64,000 bases of DNA from Terriglobia bacterium (GTDB lineage Bacteria; Acidobacteriota; Terriglobia; Acidiferrales; UBA7541), in NCBI GenBank assembly GCA_020072805.1, contig JAIQGC010000005.1, forward strand, positions 35,902 to 99,901, in the 5' to 3' direction. Below are positions 28,390 to 36,887 of the stretch, one piece after another (within the stretch, counting starts at the first letter, position 1; the number at the start of each line of letters is the position of its first letter). The notes under the pieces were generated by a model that saw nothing but the letters and a program-made list of their open reading frames with translations, was not told where the DNA came from and did no database searches. Position numbers and translations under genes: made by a program.

Positions 28390-28620
28390 TTAGACGGAGA
28401 AGGCGGGCGGTCTCGGCGGCGGCGGGGAACCATCCGCCAGTTGGAATGCCGTGCCGTCATGAAGCCCCGGCGGCGTGGGCGGCGGCGGCGAGCCGTCGGC
28501 CAGTTGCTGGTTGACAGAGGCCCCCAGATTACTGGAAACTGTGTTGACCGAAGAAACAACCGGGAGTACGATGACCCCGAGAACGAGAAATAAGACAACT
28601 GTTTTTGAAAAACGTGTCAT
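28390..28620 (-). CDS. Small exported peptide with tandem QLADGSPPPP repeats
   Basis: 76 residues. Residues 1-25 are a hydrophobic signal-like helix (KTVVLFLVLGVIVLPVV). The rest carries two copies of QLADGSPPPPxPP separated by GLHDGTAF. ATG 28620 follows AGGAG. It is followed by a strong hairpin and is divergent from the gene starting near 28726. No known family is recognised with certainty. The layout, a short exported precursor with duplicated proline-rich units beside sensor genes, could be a signalling peptide, which is inference; a structural or cell-wall peptide is equally possible. Confidence 0.6.
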   Translation of the reverse strand: MTRFSKTVVLFLVLGVIVLPVVSSVNTVSSNLGASVNQQLADGSPPPPTPPGLHDGTAFQLADGSPPPPRPPAFSV

Positions 28621-28725
28621 GGTTGGACTCCTCCTGTGCGCCAGGATGGAGCCCAACAAGTCTTTCGCTTGAGATTCTCAGGAAATGTTCAGAAAGTGGA
28701 ACGCGCGCAGCAAGGACAGCACTCC

Positions 28726-29175
28726 GTGGAGATGATGACGCAGCTTCAGCAGAACCGCAGAATTATCCACGACTTCGCCTCCACCACTCTGGCCGCAATT
28801 CCCGGCATGTTTGCCCGCTTGACCTACGTGGCTTCCCTGCGGGACCTCTCCTCGGGAGCCTACGAACATTCCGGCCTGGAAGTTCTCTATCCCAAGGCGG
28901 CCGTGCAGCAGGCCCTGGCCCGTTGCCACGAAGAACTTTTCGAGAGAATTTTGGAGATGTCCCTGGCGGCCCAGGAAACCGATTTGCGGGCCTGTTTGGC
29001 GGGGATGGAGGGGGGATTAGCCTCCGCCGTGGACCACTGGACGAAGATGGAATCCTATCGCGTGCTGATCCCGGAGGGTTCCCCGGACTACCTCAAGACG
29101 CTTTTCTGCTCGAATGTTCGAGCGCTCCTGGAGATTCTGCGGAAAGAATCGCGGCGGCCTCATTCAGCCGCGTGA
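28726..29175 (+). CDS. Hypothetical helical protein
   Basis: 149 residues from GTG 28726, which has AAGGA nine bases upstream; ATG 28732 and the GTG at 28636 are other options. The product is mostly helical (RRIIHDFASTTLAAIPGMFARLTYVASLRD...), with no signal peptide and no known motif. Its last 83 nt overlap, tail to tail, the end of the XRE regulator gene on the other strand. Divergent from the small repeat peptide. No function is assigned. Confidence 0.6.
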   Translation: MEMMTQLQQNRRIIHDFASTTLAAIPGMFARLTYVASLRDLSSGAYEHSGLEVLYPKAAVQQALARCHEELFERILEMSLAAQETDLRACLAGMEGGLASAVDHWTKMESYRVLIPEGSPDYLKTLFCSNVRALLEILRKESRRPHSAA

Positions 29176-29896
29176 CCACGCCCACAACCCGTCCGACCAC
29201 TTCGGCATCTTCGGGAAATCGATAGGTTTCCGGCGAGCAGCGCGAGAGCGGATGAGGGTGCAGGATCAACTGGCTGCCGTTCAGGGCAAACCATCCGCAA
29301 CGGTATCCTGTTCTAACATCAACAAAATAAAGAGGCCGGTCAAATTCGGAGGGCCAGGCGCCATTCTCGATCCGGCGCATCCGGGTATCCACCAGCACGA
29401 CGCTCCCCGGCCGAAGTAGCGGCGCCATGCGCCGGTCGGAGAGCCCGATATATCCGTAAGCATTGGAGGAATCCGCGGCGCTCAGCGCTCCTTCCCACCG
29501 CCCCCAGCGCTCCACCATGCGGGAGAGAAATTCCGTCCGCTGCGGGTCGAACGCCGGATCAAAACGCATGGGCACGCGCATCGTTGCGGGGGCCGCGGCC
29601 AGGTGCGTGAGCGGGGCAGGGAGCGCGGAGCCGTCCTGGAAAAAATCCGCCAGCGGCACATCGTACCAGCCGGAGATTTCCACTGGGCTGAGATGATAGA
29701 CCGCCGCCAGCGTGTACAGCTTGTGCAGGCCGGGAACGACTGAGTGGTTTTCAATATCCGCGAGCCGGCTGATGCGCAGGACGAATTCGGGCCTGCCGCG
29801 CCGCGCCGCCAGCTCAAAACTGGCGCGTTCTACATCCCGATAGGTGAGTCCAAGCCGTTCGCGAATCTGCCGGAGACGAAGACCAGGATGAATCAT
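29093..29896 (-). CDS. XRE-family regulator with S24/LexA-like C-terminal domain
   Basis: 267 residues. Residues 4-75 form a helix-turn-helix of the XRE type (LRLRQIRERLGLTYRDVERAS, SRLADIENHSVVPGLHKL). The C-terminal half has LSDRRMAPLLRPGSVVLVD and GWFALNGSQLILHPHP, resembling the peptidase S24 fold of LexA/CI repressors. A catalytic Ser/Lys dyad is not clear, so autocleavage is not claimed. ATG 29896 follows AAGGAAGAAAAG. It overlaps the convergent gene by 83 nt. Targets are unknown. Confidence 0.75.
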   Translation of the reverse strand: MIHPGLRLRQIRERLGLTYRDVERASFELAARRGRPEFVLRISRLADIENHSVVPGLHKLYTLAAVYHLSPVEISGWYDVPLADFFQDGSALPAPLTHLAAAPATMRVPMRFDPAFDPQRTEFLSRMVERWGRWEGALSAADSSNAYGYIGLSDRRMAPLLRPGSVVLVDTRMRRIENGAWPSEFDRPLYFVDVRTGYRCGWFALNGSQLILHPHPLSRCSPETYRFPEDAEVVGRVVGVVTRLNEAAAILSAESPGALEHSSRKAS

Positions 29897-30057
29897 CTTC
29901 TTTTCTTCCTTTGCAGTGCATTGCTGCATTTACCGTGAGGATATAACAGGACGGGGCAATGCTTGTTAAGAAAACGGAACAGGTGCGCAAGTGGCCTTTG
30001 GCTTTGTTCCGATTTGGAACAATGCTCTTCGGAAATCCGTTCGAGTTTGCCGTTTCT

Positions 30058-31413
30058 CTAACGGACCCTCTTTGCCTCTTTGCCTTTTTTTGCGGGCGGC
30101 AGGGAAGCGCTCCCTTTCCTCCGGCCCCCCGCGATGCGCTGCTCCAGCCGCGCCAGTCGCGCTGAAAATTTTTCTTCGAGGCGCGCCGCGCGCGCCGTTG
30201 CTTCCGCGGAGGACCACGGAGATCCCCCCTGGCCGCGGAGAAGTTGAGCTTTGCGCATTCCCAGGCGGGCAAAATCCGCGGCGCGCTCGATGTTGCGCGA
30301 GCGGCGCTCGTGATGAATGGCAAGCTGCTCGCAGGCCAGCAGGCCGTCGCGCGGATCGGCGAGGAGTTTCTCCCACAGCGCTGCCGCGGTGTCGTAATCG
30401 GCGCTGCGCCGCGCGCGCAGGGCCAAGTCGCGCTGCGCCAGGGGATGAAATGCCGCGGGCAGCCCGCTTTCCATCGCCCGCGTACACACGGCATTGGCGC
30501 GGGCGGGTTCTCCGCGCCGCTCCAGATAGCGCGAAAGCCCGAAGAGGTCCACGCTATGGGCTTCCGGCGCTTCTCCGGCGGAATCCGCAAGCATGGCGTT
30601 AATTTTTCCGAACAGGGCGGCCAGTCCGCGCAGGTCCATCTGATTATGCCGGGCCACGCCGGCCAGGGGCGCGACGGGCCCTCCGCGCAGATAGTCGAAG
30701 TAGAATTGCGGAATCAGCGCCGAAGGAACGTCGTGGTCGCGGCGCCACCCGAGCCGCGGCGCGTCCAGCACGTGGCGTTCGAGTTCAGCCAGACGCACCG
30801 AGCCCAGCCGCAACTTCCACAGCGCCCGCGCCGGATGCAGCAGGTCCAGATGCGCAGCCAGGCGCGGCGCGGCGATGGCCCGTGTCATGGTGAAGCGGCT
30901 TTGCAGCAGCGGCCAGTCGAAGCTCTTACCGTTGAAGGTCACCAGCACCGGGCGCTTGGCGATGCGCGTAGCCAGTTCCTGCAGCAGCGAATATTCCTCG
31001 GTGAAATCGCGCAGAACAAGCTGCTCGACCTGCAATCCTCCCGCGTCCCACCAGCCAATCCCCACTAGGAAAGCGTAGGTGCCCGTTCCACCGGCGAGGC
31101 CGGTGGTTTCCGTGTCGAGAAAAAGCCATTGCGCGGGGTCGGCGAGCGCGGCGCGCATGCGGCGGCTGGCGGTTTCGTCCCGCGTGCGCGAGAGAATTTC
31201 CAGCGCCGCGGGCGCCGGCTCTGAAAATTCCGGGCTGGAAAACCAGGTGCGTAAGGCAAGATGTTCGCCGTAGCGGTTGCTGGCCACGGCGGCGCCCAGG
31301 GCACGTGCCAGCGCGTCCGTTTCCTGCGGCGCGCGCAACTCCGCCGGGCGCGCCCCTTCCGCTCGCGCGGGTTTGAGCGCGGCCAGGCGCGCGAATTTAT
31401 CTTGATGGCTCAT
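30058..31413 (-). CDS. YprB-like ribonuclease H-fold exonuclease
   Basis: 451 residues. Residues about 110-290 form a DnaQ-like 3'-5' exonuclease fold: FLDTETTGLAGGTGTYAFLVG (exo I acidic pair), VTFNGKSFDWPLLQSR (exo II region) and HNQMDLRGL (exo III region). This matches YprB-type RNase H-like proteins. The C-terminal 150 residues are helical, TPR-like and basic. ATG 31413 lies 2 bp after the helicase stop, so yprA-like and yprB-like genes form one unit and probably act together on nucleic acids. Confidence 0.82.
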   Translation of the reverse strand: MSHQDKFARLAALKPARAEGARPAELRAPQETDALARALGAAVASNRYGEHLALRTWFSSPEFSEPAPAALEILSRTRDETASRRMRAALADPAQWLFLDTETTGLAGGTGTYAFLVGIGWWDAGGLQVEQLVLRDFTEEYSLLQELATRIAKRPVLVTFNGKSFDWPLLQSRFTMTRAIAAPRLAAHLDLLHPARALWKLRLGSVRLAELERHVLDAPRLGWRRDHDVPSALIPQFYFDYLRGGPVAPLAGVARHNQMDLRGLAALFGKINAMLADSAGEAPEAHSVDLFGLSRYLERRGEPARANAVCTRAMESGLPAAFHPLAQRDLALRARRSADYDTAAALWEKLLADPRDGLLACEQLAIHHERRSRNIERAADFARLGMRKAQLLRGQGGSPWSSAEATARAARLEEKFSARLARLEQRIAGGRRKGSASLPPAKKGKEAKRVR

Positions 31414-31415
31414 GC

Positions 31416-33911
31416 TCAAATCGCGAGCCCCGCCGCGCTCGCTCCGCCCTCTCCGCAGCGGCACAGACGATCGAGGATGGCCAGGGCGGCCTCCTTGGCC
31501 CGCGGCGCGAGGTCGCCCGCCGGGCCCACGCAGGAGGGGCAGCCCTGCTCGCAGGCGCAGCCCGCGATCAGCTCGCGCGTTTGCCGCAGCAGCGTCTCGT
31601 GCACGCGGAAGAGCGGTTCGGAGAAGCCGATGCCGCCGGGATAGGCGTCGTAGAGATAGAGATTCGGCTCGAAAAACTCCCTGGCATTCGCGCCCACCGC
31701 ATCTTCCAGACGCAGCGGAGCGAACTCGGCGTTCTCCGCGCCGGGCGCCGGGGGCCGTTCGCCGATGGAGGTGCCCAGGTCGCGCGTGTCGCACATCAGC
31801 AGCAGCGTGGCCACCGATTCCAGCGCGTGCAGCAGCCCGAACATGCCGCTCTGCCGCTCGCTGATGCTGAAGGGCAGCGATTCCAGCAGCGCGCGCTCGA
31901 GCGTGATCCACCAGGCGGTCGTGTGCATCTCGTTTTCGGGGAGTTCCAGCTGCCCCGCGCCCACGTTTTCGTTGGTGAAAAATTTTATCTTCTTGAAGCC
32001 CACCACCTGCGAGCGCACCAGCACGTCCCCGTGGGCGTGGGTATAGGAGGGGGCGGATGGGTTTGTAGCGGGGTTGAGGTTGAGATCCTTCGCTTCGCTC
32101 AGGATGACAGCATTGGCCGTTTGTGGCGAGCGCTGCTGCGCGGCAATGTCCAGCACGCGCACCTGGGTATAGCGGATGGCATCGGTGTAATAATCGCAAT
32201 CCACCTTCTTTACGTAAGCCTTGCGCTCCTCGAAATCCAGATGCTCCACGTGGTATTGCTGCGCCCCGTGCAGATAAATCGCCTTGGGATGCACCATGTC
32301 CAGCGCGCTGGTGAAGTCAATCTCCCCGATCACCTCGGGCTGCCCGGTAATGTCCACGATCACGAAATTGTCGCTGGAAACCGAGCGCAGGCTCACGGTG
32401 TCCGCCGGATAGGCTTCGTGCGTCCAGTGCCAGTGCTCGCCCGCGCGGTGCAGATAGCCGGCCTCCGCGAGCCGCGCGCACAGCTCCCTCACGTCCACCG
32501 CGCCGAAGCGCTCCTCCGGGCGGATGGGCAGCTCGAACGCCGCGCATTTCAGATGGTTGACGAGAATTTCCAGATTGTCCGGCTGGATGAAGGCGTGCTC
32601 CGGTGTGTTGCCGAAAAAATAGTCAGGATTGCGCACCATGAACTGATCGAGCGGCGCCGAAGAGGCCACCAGCACCGCGCAGGAACTTCCGCTGCGCCGC
32701 CCGGCGCGCCCGGCGCGCTGCCAGGTTGAAGCGATAGTGCCGGGGTATCCGGCCAGCACGGCGGCATCGAGCGAGCCGACGTCAATGCCCAGCTCCAGCG
32801 CGCTGGTGGAGACGACGCCGCGGATGCGCCCTTCGCGCAGCCCGCGCTCGATCTCGCGCCGCTCGCCGGGAAGGTATCCGCCGCGATAGCCGCGAATTTT
32901 CTCCGCCCCGCCGGGTGCATGCGGATTGGCTTGCTGCAAGTAGGTCAGCAGCAGTTCGGTGTGCAGGCGGCTGTTGGCGAAGACGATGGTCTGCAAATCG
33001 TGCCGCAGAAATTCCTGGGCCACGCGCGAGGATTCGTTGATATAGCTGCGGCGAATTCCCAGCGCCCGGTTGACCACCGGCGGATTGTAGAAAACAAAGG
33101 TCTTCTCCGCGGCCGGCGCCCCGTTGGCCTCCAGCACCTCCACTTCCGCTTCCAGCAGCCGCCCGGCCAGCTCTCCGGGATTAGCGATCGTCGCCGAGGA
33201 GCAGATGAATTGCAGCTCCCGACCGTAAAATCGCGCCACGCGCCGCAGCCGCCGCAGCACATTGGCCAAGTGGCTGCCAAAAACGCCCCGGTAGGTGTGC
33301 AGTTCGTCCAGTACGACGTAGCGCAAATTCTCGAACAGGCGCGTCCAGCGCGTATGGTGCGGCAGAATTCCCGTGTGCAGCATGTCCGGATTGGTCAGCA
33401 CGATGTGCCCCAGCTCGCGGATGGCTTTGCGCGCGCCGCCGGGCGTGTCCCCGTCGTAGGTGAAGACCCCAAAGCGGTTCTCCAGCCGCTCGTTCAGGTC
33501 GTGCAACTCGGCCAACTGGTCCTGCGCCAGGGCCTTGGTCGGGAAAAGATAGAGTGCGCGGGTGTCGCTGTTTTCCAGAATCGCGTTGACCACCGGCAGG
33601 TTGTAGCACAGCGTTTTTCCAGAAGCCGTGGGCGTGACCACCACGACGTTTTTGCCCTCGCGGACGGCCTCCGCCGCGGCGGCCTGATGGCTATAGAGCC
33701 GGGTAATGCCTTTGGCGGCATAAGTCGCGGCCAGATCGGCGTGCGTCCAGGCAGGTAGGTCGGCCCACTGCGCCTCCCGCGCGGGGAAGTGGCGTACCGC
33801 GGTGAGTATTTCTCCGCGTGTGTCGCGCGCGGCCAGCGCGTCCAGCACCTCAGCAACCCGGGCGATGGACTGTCCGGTGGAGGGAGCGCGAACGGCCAGA
33901 GAATGGGGCAT
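31416..33911 (-). CDS. YprA-like DEAD/DEAH-box helicase with DUF1998 zinc domain
   Basis: 831 residues. Motif I TPTASGKT, motif II DELH (VLDELHTYRG), STSALELGIDVGSLD and QRAGRAGRRSG of the second RecA lobe. The C-terminal region has LYDAYPGGIGFSE and a Cys cluster (CACEQGCPSC) of the DUF1998 type. YprA homologues unwind DNA with ATP. About residues 600-640 contain an extra VILSEAKDLNL segment encoded by a dispersed genomic repeat (plus strand about 32079-32109), inserted in frame. It is translated together with the nuclease gene. Confidence 0.88.
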   Translation of the reverse strand: MPHSLAVRAPSTGQSIARVAEVLDALAARDTRGEILTAVRHFPAREAQWADLPAWTHADLAATYAAKGITRLYSHQAAAAEAVREGKNVVVVTPTASGKTLCYNLPVVNAILENSDTRALYLFPTKALAQDQLAELHDLNERLENRFGVFTYDGDTPGGARKAIRELGHIVLTNPDMLHTGILPHHTRWTRLFENLRYVVLDELHTYRGVFGSHLANVLRRLRRVARFYGRELQFICSSATIANPGELAGRLLEAEVEVLEANGAPAAEKTFVFYNPPVVNRALGIRRSYINESSRVAQEFLRHDLQTIVFANSRLHTELLLTYLQQANPHAPGGAEKIRGYRGGYLPGERREIERGLREGRIRGVVSTSALELGIDVGSLDAAVLAGYPGTIASTWQRAGRAGRRSGSSCAVLVASSAPLDQFMVRNPDYFFGNTPEHAFIQPDNLEILVNHLKCAAFELPIRPEERFGAVDVRELCARLAEAGYLHRAGEHWHWTHEAYPADTVSLRSVSSDNFVIVDITGQPEVIGEIDFTSALDMVHPKAIYLHGAQQYHVEHLDFEERKAYVKKVDCDYYTDAIRYTQVRVLDIAAQQRSPQTANAVILSEAKDLNLNPATNPSAPSYTHAHGDVLVRSQVVGFKKIKFFTNENVGAGQLELPENEMHTTAWWITLERALLESLPFSISERQSGMFGLLHALESVATLLLMCDTRDLGTSIGERPPAPGAENAEFAPLRLEDAVGANAREFFEPNLYLYDAYPGGIGFSEPLFRVHETLLRQTRELIAGCACEQGCPSCVGPAGDLAPRAKEAALAILDRLCRCGEGGASAAGLAI
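32079..32109 (-). repeat. REP-like half element inside the helicase gene
   Basis: The word gagatccttcgcttcgctca followed by ggatgacag matches the intergenic elements at 136-169, 34993-35086 and 62613-62715. Here it lies inside an open reading frame and is translated as VILSEAKDL on the minus strand. Confidence 0.75.
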
Positions 33912-34027
33912 GGGGAAGGCCTCCTGTGATTCGCCTTTTATTCGCCTAAGCTATCATGCCGCCCATCCCGGCGCAAGATCGTTCTGCGCATTTTGCGGAA
34001 CCGCCCGGCTCATGTAAGATTGCTCGC

Positions 34028-34966
34028 ATGCGAAAACTATCTTTTTTTGCGGTAACTCTCTTGTCGGCCGGAATTCTGCTGGCCGGAACAGCCGTCGCCC
34101 AGCAGGCTCCGGCGCCTAAACCCCAACCCGCCGCACCGACCGCCAAGGCGCCGCAGAAGCCTCCCGTGGCCAAAACCTCGCCGGGCGCCAAGCCGGGCCT
34201 CTCCGCCGCCTCGGCGCTCAAGACACAGAAAGAAAAGATCAGCTACGCCCTCGGAATGAACATGGGCAACAACATGGCAAAGAGCATGACCGAGGAAGGC
34301 GTGGACATCGACCGCGCTCTTTTTGCGCGGGGCTTGAAGGACGCGCTGACCGGCGGAAAGCCGCTGCTGACGGAAGCGGAAGCGAAAGAAGCGATCATGG
34401 CCTTCCAGATCGAGGAGCGCTCGAAGATGGAAGCCAAGCTGGAGAAACTGGGCGAAGCTAACAAGAAAGAGGGCGAGGCATTTCTGGCCGCCAACAAGAC
34501 CAAGGAAGGGGTGGTCACTCTGCCCAGCGGTTTGCAATACAAGATTCTGACCGCGGGAACAGGGCCGAAACCCACCGCTGCCGATTCCGTGGTCTGCAAC
34601 TATCGCGGCACGACCCTCGATGGCAAGGAATTTGACAGCTCCTACAAGCGCGGCCAGCCCGCCACTCTTCCCGTTGGCGGCGCCATGATCAAGGGCTGGA
34701 CCGAGGCCCTGCAGCTCATGCCGGTGGGTTCGAAGTGGCAGATCTTCATTCCCTCCGACATCGGCTTCGGTCCGCGCGGCAACGGTCCGGACATCGGGCC
34801 GAATGCCACCACCATTTTCGAGGTGGAACTGATCTCCATCAAGGAAAAGACTCCGGCCCCGGCTGCAACTCCAGCTCCTGCTGCTGCGCCAGCACCACCG
34901 CCGGCACCAACAGCGGCACCAGCGGCAGTAGCGGCGCCGACCCCGGCTCCCCCGAAAAAACCCTAG
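34028..34966 (+). CDS. FKBP-type peptidyl-prolyl isomerase, exported
   Basis: 312 residues. Signal peptide at residues 1-24 (LLAGTAVAQQ). A Pro/Ala linker is followed by the FKBP N-terminal dimerisation domain (KISYALGMNMGNNMAKSM), then an FKBP domain (LPSGLQYKILTAGTG, GKEFDSSYKRGQPATLPVGG, IKGWTEALQLMPVGSKWQIFIP). It folds exported proteins by proline isomerisation, like FkpA and Mip. The last 50 residues are an Ala/Pro-rich tail. ATG 34028 is chosen because it gives the signal peptide. Confidence 0.93.
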   Translation: MRKLSFFAVTLLSAGILLAGTAVAQQAPAPKPQPAAPTAKAPQKPPVAKTSPGAKPGLSAASALKTQKEKISYALGMNMGNNMAKSMTEEGVDIDRALFARGLKDALTGGKPLLTEAEAKEAIMAFQIEERSKMEAKLEKLGEANKKEGEAFLAANKTKEGVVTLPSGLQYKILTAGTGPKPTAADSVVCNYRGTTLDGKEFDSSYKRGQPATLPVGGAMIKGWTEALQLMPVGSKWQIFIPSDIGFGPRGNGPDIGPNATTIFEVELISIKEKTPAPAATPAPAAAPAPPPAPTAAPAAVAAPTPAPPKKP

Positions 34967-34992
34967 CGGGTTGCGGTAAGAAACACGGGCTC

Positions 34993-35086
34993 TGTCATTT
35001 CGAGGCGCCGCAGGCGTCGAGAAATCTTTCTTTGAGAAAGGCCAGCAAGAGAGAGATTCCTCGTCGCTTCGCTCCTCGGAATGACA
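34993..35086. repeat. REP-like inverted pair
   Basis: Two half elements face each other: TGTCATTTCGAGG...GAAATCT on the left, and GATTCCTCGTCGCTTCGCTC...GGAATGACA on the right. The arrangement is like a REP doublet and lies between two convergent genes, where it may end transcripts. Confidence 0.7.
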
Positions 35087-35126
35087 CATGAAGTGAGTTT
35101 TTCCGCAGACTGCTAACGCGCGGGCC

Positions 35127-36788
35127 TTACTCCAGCCGCAGGGCCTGGATCTGTTTTCCTTTGACGCGTATATCGATGCCGAGGGGCGGGCGAATGTCCG
35201 TCCCTTTCACGATTTCTCCGCGCACCAGGATGTTTCCCTCGATTTGCTTCAGCCGCATCGGATCAAACACGGTGTGCGTGCAGGGGTTGCCCACCATGGG
35301 ATGCTCCGCCGCGAATCCGTAGTCGGAGGAGAGCTTCGCCAGGTCGGTAATGAATTCGTAGTGACAGCGGCGGTCGTAGATCACTTCGGTGGAAAAAGCC
35401 CAATACGAACCGCTCTTCTCCGCCGCTCCCCCCTGCAAGCGCACCAGCATTGCGGGGACGCTGGAAGTCGCAGTGGCTCCCTGCAGAAAGAATTCCTTTG
35501 AAGACCACGGCGCGGCCATCTCTACCACCGTGGCTACTTCGGGATGATCCGCCGTGGCCACCGGAGGCGCCGGGGCCCTCGCGGGCTGCGGCGCGGGCGC
35601 GTCAACCTGCGCGGCGGGTTCCACCGGGACGGGCTCCTGCTGCCCGGATTTCCGCATTGCGCGCACTCCGAAAAATCCCAAAACAGCGGCCAAAGCCAGT
35701 CCCGCGGCCCACATCCCCAGCGTCCGGCTTTTTCCTCGCTGCTCCACCGCGCCCGCTTCGCTTCCGCCGGTTTCGGGAGTTGCCGGTTTGGCCTTCGGTT
35801 CCAGGCCCGGAATTCTGGGCATCTCCGCCTTCAGGGGAATCTTCGACGGCACAGGCGCCCCAGCGGGTACGGTGGGCACAGGCTCTGTTCGCCGCCGCGG
35901 TGGCGGCGTCGTCGTCGTCGGTGGCAGCGCCACCGCCACCGTGGCAGTCGCGCTCGGCCCCGCTGCGCGGTAGTTTTTCAACTCCTCACTCATCTCCCGG
36001 CAAGTCTGGTAGCGCTTGCTGGGGTCTTTGGCCAGTGCTTTCAGGATCACTTTGCTGATCCCCGGATGAACCCCCGGCGCAATCTGCTGCGGCGGCGCGG
36101 GCTCTTCGTTGCCGATCTTGTAGAGCACCGTGGCGATGTCCTGCCCGCTGAACGGCCTTTGCCCGGTGACCAGTTCGTAGAGCATCACCCCCAGCGAAAA
36201 TATGTCCGCGCGGCCGTCCATCACCCGTCCCTTGATCTGTTCGGGCGACATATAGCTGGGCGTGCCCATCACGTGCTTGGTCTGCTGCGCGGCTCCGTAT
36301 TGCAGGATTTTGGCCGTGCCGAAATCCGTGATTTTCACGGTGTCGTCGCTGGTGATCATCAGGTTGGCCGGCTTGATGTCCCGGTGCACCACATTGCGCT
36401 CGTGCGCGAAATGCAGAGCCGCGCAGGCCTGCTCCATGATCCGCAGCGTGCGCGTCAGCGGAAAGCTTTGCCGGTCCTCGATCAGCCCCAGCAGGCTCCG
36501 CCCCTCCACCATCTCCATGGTGATGTAATAGAGCCCGTTTTCCTCCCCGGCATCGTGGATCACCACGATGTTCGGGTGGGTCAGCAGGCCCGCCGCCTGC
36601 GCCTCCGTCTGGAATCGCTGCAAGAGATCGGCTGACGATAATCCGCTGCCTTCCGCGCTCAGCTTGATCGTCTTCACCGCCACGGTGCGCCCGATCACCG
36701 GGTCTTTGGCCTTGTACACCACGCCCATGGCGCCTCGCCCCAGCTCGCCCAGCACTTCGTACCGCCCCACTTTTTTCAGCTCTTCCAT
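35127..36788 (-). CDS. Membrane Ser/Thr protein kinase (PknB-like)
   Basis: 553 residues. Kinase domain at about 8-275: GRGAMGVVYKAKD glycine loop, AVKTI lysine, VVHRDIKPANLMI catalytic loop, DFGTAK metal site, MSPEQIKG activation segment. A Pro-rich linker leads to one membrane helix (TLGMWAAGLALAAVLGFFGV, about residue 360) and an external domain of about 170 residues without PASTA repeats. The outside domain may sense a signal, but its ligand is unknown. It stands alone, convergent with the FKBP gene. Confidence 0.92.
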   Translation of the reverse strand: MEELKKVGRYEVLGELGRGAMGVVYKAKDPVIGRTVAVKTIKLSAEGSGLSSADLLQRFQTEAQAAGLLTHPNIVVIHDAGEENGLYYITMEMVEGRSLLGLIEDRQSFPLTRTLRIMEQACAALHFAHERNVVHRDIKPANLMITSDDTVKITDFGTAKILQYGAAQQTKHVMGTPSYMSPEQIKGRVMDGRADIFSLGVMLYELVTGQRPFSGQDIATVLYKIGNEEPAPPQQIAPGVHPGISKVILKALAKDPSKRYQTCREMSEELKNYRAAGPSATATVAVALPPTTTTPPPRRRTEPVPTVPAGAPVPSKIPLKAEMPRIPGLEPKAKPATPETGGSEAGAVEQRGKSRTLGMWAAGLALAAVLGFFGVRAMRKSGQQEPVPVEPAAQVDAPAPQPARAPAPPVATADHPEVATVVEMAAPWSSKEFFLQGATATSSVPAMLVRLQGGAAEKSGSYWAFSTEVIYDRRCHYEFITDLAKLSSDYGFAAEHPMVGNPCTHTVFDPMRLKQIEGNILVRGEIVKGTDIRPPLGIDIRVKGKQIQALRLE

Positions 36789-36887
36789 CGCCCCGTCCCG
36801 CCGCTCATTCCGCCCGCACGCCCAAATCTATCCTATCTTCGGCAGTCTACGGGTGCTCCGTGCTTCCCCTGCACTAACTTTTTGGAA

